64,000 bases of DNA from Streptomyces griseus (GCF_900460065.1 NZ_UAVD01000026.1:62001-126000); one strand, 5' to 3'; numbered from the stretch's first letter, positions 18,047 to 27,557 are shown. The notes: a model not told the origin generated them from the letters alone. Numbers and translations are program-made.

Positions 18047-19207
18047 GTGACAGAAGTGACAGAACGTGCAGGCGTGACGGCCCACGACGCGCCGACAGGC
18101 GCGGCAGCCCGCGCGGCGGACATCCTCTCCCGCCCGTTCACCGTCCGCGGGCTCAGCAGCCGCAACCGGATCGCGATGGCCCCCATGACCCGGCAGTTCT
18201 CCCCGGACGGCGTTCCGGGACAGGACGTGGCCGACTACTACGCCCGGCGAGCCGCCGGTGACGTCGGGCTGATCATCACCGAGGGCACCTACGTCGACCA
18301 CGCGTCCGCGGGAACCAGCGACGCCGTCCCGCGCTTCCACGGCGAGGCGGCGCTCGCGGGCTGGGCGGGCGTCGCGGACTCCGTGCACCGCGCGGGCGGG
18401 ACGATCATCCCGCAGCTGTGGCACGTGGGCGTCACCCGCACCGAAGGCGCCGGGCCCGTACCGGCCGCCGAGCCGGTCGGCCCCTCGGGTCTGTCCCTGA
18501 GCGGCGAGCCCAAGGGGCGCGCCATGACGCAGCAGGACCTCGACGACGTCATCGCCGCCTTCGCCGACGCGGCGGCGAACGCCGAGCGCCTCGGCTTCGA
18601 CGGCATCGAACTGCACGGCGCGCACGGTTACTTGATCGACCAGTTCCTGTGGTCCGGCAGCAACCGGCGTACCGACGCCTACGGTGGCGACCTGGTCGCC
18701 CGGACCCGTTTCGCGGCCGAGATCGTGGCGGCCTGCCGCGCCGCCGTCTCCGACGCCTTCCCCCTCTTCTTCCGGATGTCCCAGTGGAAGGCGGACAACT
18801 ACGAGGCGAAGCTCGCCCGGACCCCGCAGGAGCTGGACGCCCTGCTCACTCCGCTGGCCGAGGCCGGTGTCGACGTCTTCCACGCGTCGACCCGCCGGTA
18901 CTGGCTGCCGGAGTTCGAGGACTCCGACCTGAACCTGGCCGGGTGGGTGAGGAAGATCAGCGGCCGGCCGACCCTCACGGTCGGCTCGGTCGGCCTGGAC
19001 GGCGACTTCTTCAGCGCCTTCCAGGGCAACGACTCCAAGGTCACCGGCATCGAGCAGCTGCTGGACCGGATGGAGCGCGACGAGTTCGACATGGTCGCGG
19101 TCGGGCGGGCGCTGATCGCCGATCCCGAGTGGGCGGCGAAGACCCTGCGCGGGCGGACCTCGGACATCACCCCGTTCACCGCGGAGATGCTGAAGACCCT
19201 GCGCTGA
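18047..19207 (+). CDS. NADH:flavin oxidoreductase, old yellow enzyme family
   Basis: A 386-residue FMN enzyme starting at GTG 18047, after cagg. The TIM barrel starts with RPFTVRGLSSRNRIAMAPM, has IIPQLWHVG, and carries the substrate-site HGAHGYLIDQFL and the phosphate-binding VGSVGLDG and VAVGRALIADP loops. Members reduce activated C=C bonds or related substrates with NADH/NADPH. Its 3' end overlaps the convergent D-Ala-D-Ala carboxypeptidase gene by 32 nt, so the two transcripts are antisense there. Confidence 0.92.
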   Translation: MTEVTERAGVTAHDAPTGAAARAADILSRPFTVRGLSSRNRIAMAPMTRQFSPDGVPGQDVADYYARRAAGDVGLIITEGTYVDHASAGTSDAVPRFHGEAALAGWAGVADSVHRAGGTIIPQLWHVGVTRTEGAGPVPAAEPVGPSGLSLSGEPKGRAMTQQDLDDVIAAFADAAANAERLGFDGIELHGAHGYLIDQFLWSGSNRRTDAYGGDLVARTRFAAEIVAACRAAVSDAFPLFFRMSQWKADNYEAKLARTPQELDALLTPLAEAGVDVFHASTRRYWLPEFEDSDLNLAGWVRKISGRPTLTVGSVGLDGDFFSAFQGNDSKVTGIEQLLDRMERDEFDMVAVGRALIADPEWAAKTLRGRTSDITPFTAEMLKTLR

Positions 19208-20318
19208 ATTGTGGGTCCCGCCCCGGCGCCCGTGCCCGGTCCGCCGCCGCCGGGAGGTCCGCGCGGATCGCGGCGATCAGGGCGCGGCTGGCCTCGTGGG
19301 CGGCGGCGCTGCCCTCGGTGGGGTCGGTGCCGGCGCGCTGGTGCAGGACGACTCCGAGGATCAGGCGGGAGGCTCCGGCGACCTTCTGCGTGGTGGCCCA
19401 GACGAGGTTGCCGCCCGCCGGGGTGGAGGAGCCCGTCTTCAGGCCGATGACCCCGTCGCGCCCGAGCAGCTTGTTGGTGTTGCGGAAGGTCGCCCCGGCG
19501 CCCGGGGCCGTGACGGAGGCCGTCGCCACGACCTGCCGGAAGACCGGGTCCTTCATCGCGGCGCGGGCCAGTCGCAGCTGGTCGTCCGCCGTGCTCCTCG
19601 TACTCGTCTCCATGCCGCTCACCCCGGTGTACGTGGTGGCGCGCATCCCGAGGCCGGCGGCGGCCCGGTTCATCTTCGCGACGAACGCCTCCTCGTCGCC
19701 CGCGTCCCAACGGGCAAGCAGGCGGGCTACGTTGTTGCCCGAGGGCACCATCATCAGCTCCAGCAGCCGTCGTTGGGTGTACTCCTTCCCCGCGAGCACG
19801 GGGGCGGTCGTCTCGACGGAGGAGTACGACTCGTCGGCCGCCCGCCGGTCGGCGACCACGGTGGCGCCGTGGGAGTCCGCCCGCATCGGGTGGCCCTTGA
19901 GGATCACGTAGGCCGTCATGACCTTGGTGACGCTGGCGATCGGGACCGGCTTCTGCTCGCCCCGGGTGCCGAGGCTGCCGATCCCCTCGACCGTCACGCT
20001 CGCCTGGCCCTCGCGCGGCCAGGGCAGGTGCAGCGACCTGGCGAGCGGCGCCACCTTCTCGCCCGGGGCGTCGGCGGGGGCCGGCCCGACCGTGGAGCTG
20101 CCGCCGCCGGCCGCGTACCACCCGCCCGTACCGACCAGGAGGGCCACGGCCGCGGTCAGCGGTACGAGGACCGAGCGGCGGAGTCGGAAGCGGGAGCGGG
20201 AAGGGGAAGGGGAAGGGGAAGGGGAGAGGATCCGGAAGCTGCTCCTGGCGGCCGGGGAGGGGACAGGTTCGGCGGGGGCACGTTCGGCTGGGGCACGTTC
20301 GGCTGGGGTGTCGGGCAT
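19176..20318 (-). CDS. D-alanyl-D-alanine carboxypeptidase (S11, PBP5-like)
   Basis: A 380-residue protein from ATG 20318, preceded by ggaggagccc. A cytoplasmic region with ERAPA and SPSP repeats is followed by one transmembrane anchor (SVLVPLTAAVALLVGTGGW), so the enzyme sits outside the membrane. The three active-site motifs are intact: S129-V-T-K132, S193-G-N195 and K294-T-G296. It trims the terminal D-Ala from peptidoglycan pentapeptides. It lies 116 bp downstream of a two-component system, suggesting envelope control. The DNA encoding the SPSP tract (about 20195-20235) is a short AAGGGG microsatellite that could vary in length. Confidence 0.93.
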   Translation of the reverse strand: MPDTPAERAPAERAPAEPVPSPAARSSFRILSPSPSPSPSRSRFRLRRSVLVPLTAAVALLVGTGGWYAAGGGSSTVGPAPADAPGEKVAPLARSLHLPWPREGQASVTVEGIGSLGTRGEQKPVPIASVTKVMTAYVILKGHPMRADSHGATVVADRRAADESYSSVETTAPVLAGKEYTQRRLLELMMVPSGNNVARLLARWDAGDEEAFVAKMNRAAAGLGMRATTYTGVSGMETSTRSTADDQLRLARAAMKDPVFRQVVATASVTAPGAGATFRNTNKLLGRDGVIGLKTGSSTPAGGNLVWATTQKVAGASRLILGVVLHQRAGTDPTEGSAAAHEASRALIAAIRADLPAAADRARAPGRDPQFSAGSSASPR

Positions 20319-20434
20319 GGGCTCCTCCAGGTGACCGGTGCGGTTTCCCGTACGTCTGTCACCTTCGAGGAGTCGTTCTTCCGCACCCGTGCGGCACCGT
20401 TTCCGCTCCCGCGAGAGTGCGTATCGGTTCCGTA

Positions 20435-21694
20435 TCAGGCGGTCGGGCGCGGGGCCAGGTCGAGGGTCGCGAGTGCCCCGCCGTCCGGGGCGTTCGTGAA
20501 GGCCAGCCGCGCTCCGAGCACCTCGGACTGGCCCTGGGCGACCGTCAGGCCGAGACCGTGGCCCCGGCCGCGTTCGCTCGCGCCGGTGCGGAAGCGCTGC
20601 GGGCCCCGCTCCAGCAGGTCGGACGGGAAGCCGGGCCCGTGGTCGCGTACGGCGATCCGCGCCCCGGTCACGGTCACCTCGACGGGGCCCGCGCCGTGCC
20701 GGTGGGCGTTGGCGACGAGGTTGACCACGATCCGCTCGACCCGGCGCGGATCGGTCTCCACCTCCTCGGCGGCCCCGACGTCGACCCGGGTGTCCGTGCC
20801 CGTACGCCGCACCACGTCGGCGACCAGCTCGCCCAGCGGAACCGGGTCGAGGCGGGCCAGTTCGACGCCCGCGTCGAGGCGGGAGATCTCCAGCAGGTCC
20901 TCGACCAGGGCGTTCAGGGCCCGCAGCCGGTCCCGTACGAGACCGGTCGCCTCGTCGTCGTCGGGCAGCAGCCCGGCGGCGGTGACCAGGCCCATGAGCG
21001 GGGTGCGCAGTTCGTGCGCGACGTCGGCGGTGAAGCGCCGCTCGGTCTCCAGCTTCTGCTGGAGGGCGCCGGCCATGTCGTCGACGGCCGCCGACATCTC
21101 GGTGATCTCGTCGCGGGCCCGCCCGGCGGAGCCGATCCGCGCGTCCAGGTCGCCGTCGGCGATCCGGCGGGCGGTACGGGCTCCGTGGCGCAGCCGCCGG
21201 TTGATCGGTTCGGTGGCGAGGGCGGCGAGCGGGACGACGAAGACGAGGGCGGCGAGAACGGATTTCGCGATGCTGCGGTCGAGCAGTTGGAGGCTCCGGA
21301 CCTCGGCGCTCATGTCCTCCCGGACGACGAGGATCCGGTCGTCGCCGACGGCCGCGGCGCCCCACATCCAGTACCAGTTGGGCGGGTCCACGTCGTACCA
21401 GGTGGCGTACCCGCCGTCGGTGGCGGGGCGGCGTTCGGCGAGGTCGCGCGCCAGCGCCTCCGGCAGCTCGGCCCTGGTCCGTACGTCGATGTCGGCCGGC
21501 GCCTTCCCCGTACGGTCGAACTCCCGCTCGGCCGCGATCAGCCGGGTGAGGGTCCGGTCGTGGCCGAGGCGCAGCCCGCGCTCCCGCGTCGCGTCGTGCA
21601 CGAGGAACCCGACCACGGCCGCGACCGCGCAGCACGCGGCGGCTGCCAGTGCGGCGATCTTCCAGCGCAGGGCGCGGGGGTTGAGGAAGCCCAT
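20435..21694 (-). CDS. Two-component sensor histidine kinase
   Basis: A 419-residue kinase from ATG 21694, 16 nt after the response-regulator stop, so clearly co-transcribed. It has a first transmembrane helix (IAALAAAACCAVAAVVGFLV), an extracytoplasmic sensor of about 110 residues containing PPNWYWMWG, a second helix (VLAALVFVVPLAALA), HAMP, the H-box FTADVAHELRTPL, the N-box VVNLVANAHRHG and G-boxes DHGPGF and GHGLGLT. The layout resembles CseC-like envelope sensors. The gene order regulator, kinase, D-Ala-D-Ala carboxypeptidase points to a cell-wall signal; that is inference. Confidence 0.93.
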   Translation of the reverse strand: MGFLNPRALRWKIAALAAAACCAVAAVVGFLVHDATRERGLRLGHDRTLTRLIAAEREFDRTGKAPADIDVRTRAELPEALARDLAERRPATDGGYATWYDVDPPNWYWMWGAAAVGDDRILVVREDMSAEVRSLQLLDRSIAKSVLAALVFVVPLAALATEPINRRLRHGARTARRIADGDLDARIGSAGRARDEITEMSAAVDDMAGALQQKLETERRFTADVAHELRTPLMGLVTAAGLLPDDDEATGLVRDRLRALNALVEDLLEISRLDAGVELARLDPVPLGELVADVVRRTGTDTRVDVGAAEEVETDPRRVERIVVNLVANAHRHGAGPVEVTVTGARIAVRDHGPGFPSDLLERGPQRFRTGASERGRGHGLGLTVAQGQSEVLGARLAFTNAPDGGALATLDLAPRPTA

Positions 21695-21710
21695 CGGGTG
21701 CGTCGGCCGC

Positions 21711-22463
21711 TCAGCCGCGGACGAGCTTGTAGCCGAAGCCGCGGACGGTCTCGATCCGTCCGCTGCCGATCTTCTTGCGCAGCCGGAGCACGCACAGGTC
21801 CACCACCCGGGTGTCGCCCTCCCAGCCGTAGTCCCACACCTCACGCAGGAGGCGGCGGCGGTCGAGCACCGAGCCGGGCGCGGCGGCGAACTCCAGCAGC
21901 AGGCGCAGCTCGGTCGGTGTCAGCGACACGGGCTCGCCGGCCCGGCTCACCTCCATGCCGAGGGTGTCCACGCTGAGGTCGCCGAAGACCAGCACGTGGT
22001 CGGCCCGGCCGGAACTGCCGGCGGCCGCGGGGCCCTCCGGGTCCGGGCGGAAGGTGGCGCGGCGCAGCAGGGCGCGGATCCGGGCGACCATGACGCCGGT
22101 GTCGACGGGCTTGATCACGTAGTCGTCGGCGCCCGCCTCCAGGCCCGCGACCACGTCGAGGGCGTCGCCCCGCGCGGACATCATCAGGACCGGGACGGGG
22201 CTCTCCTCGCGGATCCGCCGGCACAGGCCGATGCCGTCCAGCTCGGGCAGCATCACATCGAGGATCAGCAGGTCGTGCGCGCCTGCCCGGAAGGCCTCCA
22301 GGCCGTCGAGCCCGTCGGCGGCCACGTCGACCCGGTAGCCGTAGCGTTCCAGGGCCAGTTGGACGGCGCGGCGGATCGTGGCGTCGTCCTCGACCACGAG
22401 CACGCTGACAGGGGCCGGGCCCCGGGCTTCGGACACGCTGCCTACCTGGGCGTTCGAGGTCAT
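21711..22463 (-). CDS. OmpR-family response regulator
   Basis: A 250-residue regulator from ATG 22463. The receiver has the acidic pocket VVEDD, phosphoacceptor D69 in LLILDVMLPELDG and K118 in YVIKPVD; the C-terminus is a winged helix (LTPTELRLLLEF, DTRVVDLCVLRLRKKIG). It is the partner of the kinase that follows 16 nt later. The frame runs open far upstream across the EEP gene in another frame, which is not coding. Confidence 0.94.
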   Translation of the reverse strand: MTSNAQVGSVSEARGPAPVSVLVVEDDATIRRAVQLALERYGYRVDVAADGLDGLEAFRAGAHDLLILDVMLPELDGIGLCRRIREESPVPVLMMSARGDALDVVAGLEAGADDYVIKPVDTGVMVARIRALLRRATFRPDPEGPAAAGSSGRADHVLVFGDLSVDTLGMEVSRAGEPVSLTPTELRLLLEFAAAPGSVLDRRRLLREVWDYGWEGDTRVVDLCVLRLRKKIGSGRIETVRGFGYKLVRG

Positions 22464-22504
22464 CGGTCGCTCGCATCGTAGTCGGGGGCGGGCGGCGTAG
22501 CGGG

Positions 22505-23626
22505 TCACGGGCCCAGCGTGGCCGCCACCGGAAGGTGGTCGCTGCCGGTGGCGGGCAGGGTCCAGGCGGCGCGCGGGGTCATCCCCCGTACCAGCACGTC
22601 GTCGATGCGGACCACGGGGAACGCGGCGGGCCAGGTGAACCCGAGGCCGTCGCCCGCCTCCCGCTGCGCGGAGCGCAGCTGCGAGGTCACGGGGGCCAGC
22701 GCGCCGTCCAGGTACGTTCCGTTGAAGTCGCCCAGCAGTACGACCCGGGGCGCGGGCTCCGCCCGGAGCGCGGCGGCGAGCTCCCGGGCCGCCGCGTCGC
22801 GCCGGTCCGTGGTGAACCCGGCCGCCGAGACCCGTACCGACGCCAGATGGGCCGCGTACACGGCGACGGGCCCGTCGGGGGTCCGGGCCGTGGCGCGCAG
22901 CGCGCGGGTCCACGGCATGATCGGCACCGCCTCCACGTCCGACAGCGGGTACCTGCTCCAGATGCCGACCCCGCCGATCACCGCGTGGTGCGGGAAGGCG
23001 GCGGCCAGTTCGCGGGAGTAGACGGTCGCCGACGCGTCGGACAGCTCCTCCAGCGCCAGGATGTCCGCGCCCGCCCCGACGAGTGAGCGGGCGGTGCCGG
23101 CCGGGTCGGTGTTGCCCTCGTTCACGTTGTGGCTGACCACCGTCAGGCCGCCGCCGCCCGAGCGCTTGTCGGTGAGCGCGCCGCCGAAGATCGTGGCCCA
23201 GACGACGGCGGGCGCGAGCACCGCGACGGCCGCGGTCCGGGACCGGCGTACGGCGGCGAGGACGAGGAGGAGGGGCACGCCGAGGCCGGTCCAGGGCAGG
23301 AGTGTCTGGAGGAGGCTCCCCGCGTTGACCCCCGTGTTCGGGACCCACGCGTGCAGCGCCATCGGTACGGCCCACAGCACGGCGACGACGGCGAGCAGCC
23401 GGCCCGGTCGGCGGAGGCCGCGCGGGCCGGCGTCCACCGTCGGGCCGTGGACGCCCGGGGGCTCCTGGCCCGCCACCGCCTCGTAGGCGCTCACCGTTTC
23501 TCCGGGGCCCACCGCCTCACGGCGGCCCGATGCTTCACCGGGGCCCATCGCCTCACGGCGGCCCGACGCCTCGCCGGGGGCCGACGCCTCACGCGGGCCC
23601 GGGCCGCCCTTCCGGGTGCTCTGCAC
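22505..23626 (-). CDS. Membrane-anchored endonuclease/exonuclease/phosphatase-family protein
   Basis: A 373-residue protein from GTG 23626. A hydrophilic N-terminus with three near-repeats of GPGEASGRREA is followed by three hydrophobic segments (residues about 75-155), and then an EEP domain outside the membrane: VVSHNVNEGN, ILALEEL, VYAAHLAS, VVLLGDFNGT and the final GSDHLPV. Catalytic Asn, Glu, Asp and His residues are in place. Similar Streptomyces proteins act as phosphatases or nucleases at the cell surface. It sits 41 bp ahead of the response regulator, in the same direction, and may be part of that operon. Confidence 0.88.
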   Translation of the reverse strand: MQSTRKGGPGPREASAPGEASGRREAMGPGEASGRREAVGPGETVSAYEAVAGQEPPGVHGPTVDAGPRGLRRPGRLLAVVAVLWAVPMALHAWVPNTGVNAGSLLQTLLPWTGLGVPLLLVLAAVRRSRTAAVAVLAPAVVWATIFGGALTDKRSGGGGLTVVSHNVNEGNTDPAGTARSLVGAGADILALEELSDASATVYSRELAAAFPHHAVIGGVGIWSRYPLSDVEAVPIMPWTRALRATARTPDGPVAVYAAHLASVRVSAAGFTTDRRDAAARELAAALRAEPAPRVVLLGDFNGTYLDGALAPVTSQLRSAQREAGDGLGFTWPAAFPVVRIDDVLVRGMTPRAAWTLPATGSDHLPVAATLGP

Positions 23627-23752
23627 AGCACGGGTCTCCCCACCTCATGTACACCGGAGGTCGGGTACGCCCCCAGCGTCCGCGAGCCGTGCTTCCAACC
23701 GGTCAGCGCACTGCTTCGGGGACCGCGCGGGTCTGTTTCGGTCGTGTGTCGG

Positions 23753-26700
23753 TCAGCGTCCCGGAAGGGATCCGCCGGCCCGGCGCACGGCCTCCTCCGG
23801 GTCCAGCCGGGCCCCCCTCCCGTACGCCTCCGTGAACGCGTCCGCTCCCAGCGTGGCCCTGACCCCGGCGGTGACACGGTCGACGTCGGCGCGTTCGGCG
23901 GGCGGCAGCGGGGCCCCGGCCCGTCGCCGGGCCGCCGCCGCCGCGCCCAGCAGGACGGCCGCCCGGGTGGCGGCGGGGGCGTCGCCGAGCAGCGCGGCCG
24001 CGCCTGCCAGGCCCTCCAGGGAGAGGGCCAGGGCGCGGGGCTCCGCGAGGGCGCGGGCGATCTCCAGGCCGGCCAGGTGGTGGGCGGCCGCCCCGTGCGC
24101 GTCGCCCCGCAGCTCGGCGACGAAGCCGAGCTCGGCCCGGAGCAGATGGTCGCCCGCCCGCGAGGAGACATCGGCGTGGCCGTCGCGGATGCGCAGCAGG
24201 TGCCGCTCGGCCCCGTCGAGGTCGCCCGAGCGGCGGGCCCCGAGGGCGAGGCCCATCTCGGAGTGGATCTCGCCGTACTTGTACCCCTGTTCGGCGGCGA
24301 TCCGGCGTGCCTGTTCGTGCAGCTCACGGGCCCGGTCCCAGGCGCGGGCGAGCAGGGCGAGCCGGCCGAGCCCGGAGAGCCGCGCGGACACTTCCGCCTC
24401 CAGCCCCCACTCCCGGGCCAGGCGCAGCCCTTCGTGCTGGCGGCGCTCGGCGTCCTCGTACGCTCCCTTGATCTCGGCCAGCGCGGCGAGCGGGGACACG
24501 GTCTGCAACTCGCCCCACCGGTCGCCCAGTTCGCGGAAGATCAGGGCGCTGCGCGTACCGTCGCGACCGAGACCGTCGAGGTCGCCGGAGCCCAGCGCGA
24601 GCATCGCGCGCAGGCCGAGGGCGGCTGCGATGCCCCACGAGTCCTCCGCCGTGGTGAACAGGGACAGGGCCCGGGCGTTCAGCTCCCCGCTCCCCGCCGC
24701 GTCACCCGCGCTGAACAGGCCGTACGCGCAGAGCCAGAGCGCCCGGGCCCGGCGCACGGGGTCGGGGATCGCCGCGGCGACGAGGGCCGTGTCCGTACCG
24801 GGGCCGGGTCCGGGGCCGGCCGCCGTGGCCGCCACTGCCGCGGGATCTCCCGTGAGCAGCGCGAACGCGGTGTGCAGGAGGGCGAGTTCGGGTGGGCCGT
24901 CCGTCACGGCCAGCACCGCGCCCAGGCTCCGGCGGGCCTCGGTCAGCCGGCCGCGCAGCAGCCACCACCGCGCGAGTGCCGTGGCCAGCCGGACCGCCTC
25001 CGCCGGCTCCCCCGCCGCCGCCCTGCGCACCCCTTCGTCGAGCGCCGTCCGCAGGTTGCCGGCCTCGGCGTCCAGCCGGGCCAGCCAGGGCCGCTGCCCG
25101 GCCCCGCGCAACCGCGGCTCGGCCTCCTCGGCCAGCGCCCGGTAGTGGCGCAGATGGCGGTCCCGTACGGCGGTGAGGTCCTCCATCTCGTGGAGCCGCT
25201 CGGTCGCGTACGCGGCGACGGACTCCAGGAGCCGGTAGCGGGGGCCGACGGGCCCGTCCACCACGACCACCAGGGACCGGTCGACCAGCCGGGTGACGAG
25301 GTCGAGCACCTCGTCCCGGGCCACGCCGTCCCCCGCGCAGACCGCTTCGGCGGCGGCCAGGTCGCAGCCGTCGCTGTGGGCGGCCAGGCGGCGCAGCACG
25401 ATGCGTTCGGGCGCGCTGAGCAGCTCCCAACTCCAGTCGATCACCGCCCGCAGCGTCTGCTGGCGGGCCGGAGCGCCGCGCTGTCCGAAGGTGAGCACCC
25501 GGAAGCGGTCGTTGAGTCGCCCGGCCAGCTCCCGCACTCCCAGGGCCCGTACGCGGGTGGCGGCGAGCTCCAGCGCCAGCGGGATGCCGTCGAGGCGGCG
25601 GCAGATCTCGGCGACGGCCCGGCGTTCGGGCTCGGCCGGTGCTTCCGGGTCGCGGGGGAAGCCCGGGGTGGCGGCGGCAGCGCGCTCCATGAACATCCGG
25701 ACGGCGTCGGCGGGCGGCAGGGGCTCGACCAGGAACATCGCCTCGCCCGCCAGGCCGAGCGCCTCCTGTCCGGTGGCGAGGACCCGCAGGCCGGGGGCGG
25801 TGCGCAGGAGCAGCTCGGCGAGTTCGGCAGCCGCGTCGACGACCTGCTCGCAGTTGTCCAGGACGAGGAGGGTGCGCCGGTCGCGCAGGGCGGCGGCTAG
25901 GCGGTGCGGGAGGGAGGGCGTGGCGGACCCGGTGCCGGGCAGCGAGCTCGGGGCGTCGTCGCGGATGCCGAGGGTGGCGGCGACCACCTGGGCGAGGTCG
26001 GCGGGGGTCCCGGCGCGGATGCCGGAGAACTCCACGAGCCAGGCGCCGTCGGCCAGTTCACCGGGGCGGGCTCCGTCCCGCTCGGTGGTGGCCGCCGCCA
26101 CGGCCAGCCGGGTCTTGCCCACACCGCCGGGCCCGGTGAGGGTCACCAGTCGTGCGTCCGCGAGGAGTCGGGCCAGGTCGGCGAGCGCCTGCCGACGGCC
26201 GACGAGGGGGGTGAGGGGGACGGGGAGGTTGGAAGGGACGGGTGCGGGGGCCGGGACAGGGGCCGGGCCGGAGGCCGGGGCGCGTGTCGCGTCGGGGGCC
26301 GGGGCGCGTGTCGCGTCGGGGGCCGGGGCTGAAGCGGGGCCCGAGGTGGGAAGCCGACCCGGAGCGGCGGCCGAGGACGGCGTCGGAGCAGGATCAGGAG
26401 CGGCGGCCGAGGACGGCGTCGGAGCCGGGGCAGAGGTAGGCGCAGGAGAGGCGGCCGGGTGTGGCGTCGGGGCCGGGGCGGCGTCCGAGGAGGGAGCCGA
26501 CACGGAGCCGGCAGCCGGGGCGGCGGCCGGGGATGAAGCCCGGACCGGCGCGGGGGCAGGACCGGCGGCCGGGGAGGGAGACGGCCCAGAACCGGCAGCC
26601 AGGGCTGAGGCGGGGCCGGTGACCGCCGGGTACGAACCCGCGCTCAGCCCCGGCTCCTGGCGCAGCACCGCCCCGTGCAGGGCGGCCAGTTCGGGGCTCG

Positions 26701-27379
26701 GGTCGACGCCCAGCTCCCCCACCAGCCGGGTGCGCAGCTCCTCGTACGACGCGAGCGCCTCGCTCTGGCGGCCCGCCGCGTACAGGGCTCTCATCTGGAC
26801 GGCGCGCAGGCGTTCCCGCAGCGGGTGGAGCGCCACGAGGTCGGCGAGCTCCCCGGCGAGGAGTGCGTGGTCCCCCGCCTCCACGCGCGCCTCCGCCTGC
26901 TCCTCCAGCACCGAGAGCCGCTGCTCCGCGAGGCGTTGGGCAGCCGCCCGTAGGAAGAGGCCGTCCGCGAAGTCCGCGTACGCCGGTCCTCGCCACAGCT
27001 CCAGGGCCTCGGTGAGCAGTGCGGCCCGTGCGCGCGGGTCGCGGACCGGGCGGGCCCGCCTCACCAGGGCCCGGAACCGTTCGGCGTCCACCTCGTCGCC
27101 GTCCCCGTCGAGCCGCAGCCGGTAGCCGGGGGGCTGGCGGACCACCCGGTCACGCCCGATGACCCGGCGCAGTTGGGAGACCTTGGCCTGGAGAGCGCCC
27201 GACGGCCTGCCCGGGGGCGCGTCGCCCCACAGGTCGTCGATGAGGCGGTCGGTGGAGACCGGGGCCCCGTCGTGCGCGAGCAGATCGGCCAGCAGGGCCC
27301 GGACCTTGGCTTCGGGGACCCTGACTTCCCGTCCCTCGCCGTCCCACACCACCAGTGGCCCGAGCACCCCAAACCGCAT
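23753..27379 (-). CDS. Large SARP-type regulator (winged helix-BTAD-NB-ARC-TPR), AfsR-like
   Basis: A 1208-residue regulator from ATG 27379. An OmpR-like winged helix (MRFGVLGPLVVW to about 95) and a bacterial transcriptional activation domain (to about 250) form the SARP part. A 140-residue Ala/Pro/Ser linker built from repeated units (24-bp and 36-bp DNA repeats near 26281 and 26360) leads to an NB-ARC ATPase with Walker A GPGGVGKT and Walker B TLLVLDNCE, then helical TPR-like repeats to the end. Such proteins activate antibiotic clusters or, like AfsR, act more widely. It diverges from the SDR gene, and the shared gap holds three hexamers at 11-bp spacing that fit a SARP site. Confidence 0.92.
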   Translation of the reverse strand: MRFGVLGPLVVWDGEGREVRVPEAKVRALLADLLAHDGAPVSTDRLIDDLWGDAPPGRPSGALQAKVSQLRRVIGRDRVVRQPPGYRLRLDGDGDEVDAERFRALVRRARPVRDPRARAALLTEALELWRGPAYADFADGLFLRAAAQRLAEQRLSVLEEQAEARVEAGDHALLAGELADLVALHPLRERLRAVQMRALYAAGRQSEALASYEELRTRLVGELGVDPSPELAALHGAVLRQEPGLSAGSYPAVTGPASALAAGSGPSPSPAAGPAPAPVRASSPAAAPAAGSVSAPSSDAAPAPTPHPAASPAPTSAPAPTPSSAAAPDPAPTPSSAAAPGRLPTSGPASAPAPDATRAPAPDATRAPASGPAPVPAPAPVPSNLPVPLTPLVGRRQALADLARLLADARLVTLTGPGGVGKTRLAVAAATTERDGARPGELADGAWLVEFSGIRAGTPADLAQVVAATLGIRDDAPSSLPGTGSATPSLPHRLAAALRDRRTLLVLDNCEQVVDAAAELAELLLRTAPGLRVLATGQEALGLAGEAMFLVEPLPPADAVRMFMERAAAATPGFPRDPEAPAEPERRAVAEICRRLDGIPLALELAATRVRALGVRELAGRLNDRFRVLTFGQRGAPARQQTLRAVIDWSWELLSAPERIVLRRLAAHSDGCDLAAAEAVCAGDGVARDEVLDLVTRLVDRSLVVVVDGPVGPRYRLLESVAAYATERLHEMEDLTAVRDRHLRHYRALAEEAEPRLRGAGQRPWLARLDAEAGNLRTALDEGVRRAAAGEPAEAVRLATALARWWLLRGRLTEARRSLGAVLAVTDGPPELALLHTAFALLTGDPAAVAATAAGPGPGPGTDTALVAAAIPDPVRRARALWLCAYGLFSAGDAAGSGELNARALSLFTTAEDSWGIAAALGLRAMLALGSGDLDGLGRDGTRSALIFRELGDRWGELQTVSPLAALAEIKGAYEDAERRQHEGLRLAREWGLEAEVSARLSGLGRLALLARAWDRARELHEQARRIAAEQGYKYGEIHSEMGLALGARRSGDLDGAERHLLRIRDGHADVSSRAGDHLLRAELGFVAELRGDAHGAAAHHLAGLEIARALAEPRALALSLEGLAGAAALLGDAPAATRAAVLLGAAAAARRRAGAPLPPAERADVDRVTAGVRATLGADAFTEAYGRGARLDPEEAVRRAGGSLPGR

Positions 27380-27529
27380 GGTGGCCACCGTACAGGGCCC
27401 TCGGACCGGCGCTCCGGCCCATCGGCCGCCCCGGCACCGGATCGGCCACCATCGCGCGTGGTCCCGCCGCCCGTTCCCACCCGGCCCTGCCCGGTCGCGC
27501 CCGGCCGCACCGCCCGGTCCGTCGGTCGT

Positions 27530-27557
27530 CCGAAGCTTTCCCGAAGGTTTCCCGAAG
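27530..27557 (+). promoter_or_regulatory. Triple CCGAAG direct repeat, candidate SARP operator
   Basis: CCGAAG occurs at 27530, 27541 and 27552, exactly 11 bp apart, and the last two copies share the longer TTTCCCGAAG. SARP regulators bind short direct repeats spaced by one helical turn (11 bp) upstream of a -10 element. The site is 79 bp before the SDR start and 151 bp from the SARP start, so either or both could be controlled. Confidence 0.6.

Noticed and set aside
19209..22481. 1090-codon plus-strand open frame
   Set aside because: It lies opposite the carboxypeptidase, kinase and regulator genes, with repetitive Arg/Gly/Pro content and no domains; high-GC antisense artefact.
23129..25900. 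923-codon plus-strand open frame
   Set aside because: It is antisense to the EEP and SARP genes and shows no motif.
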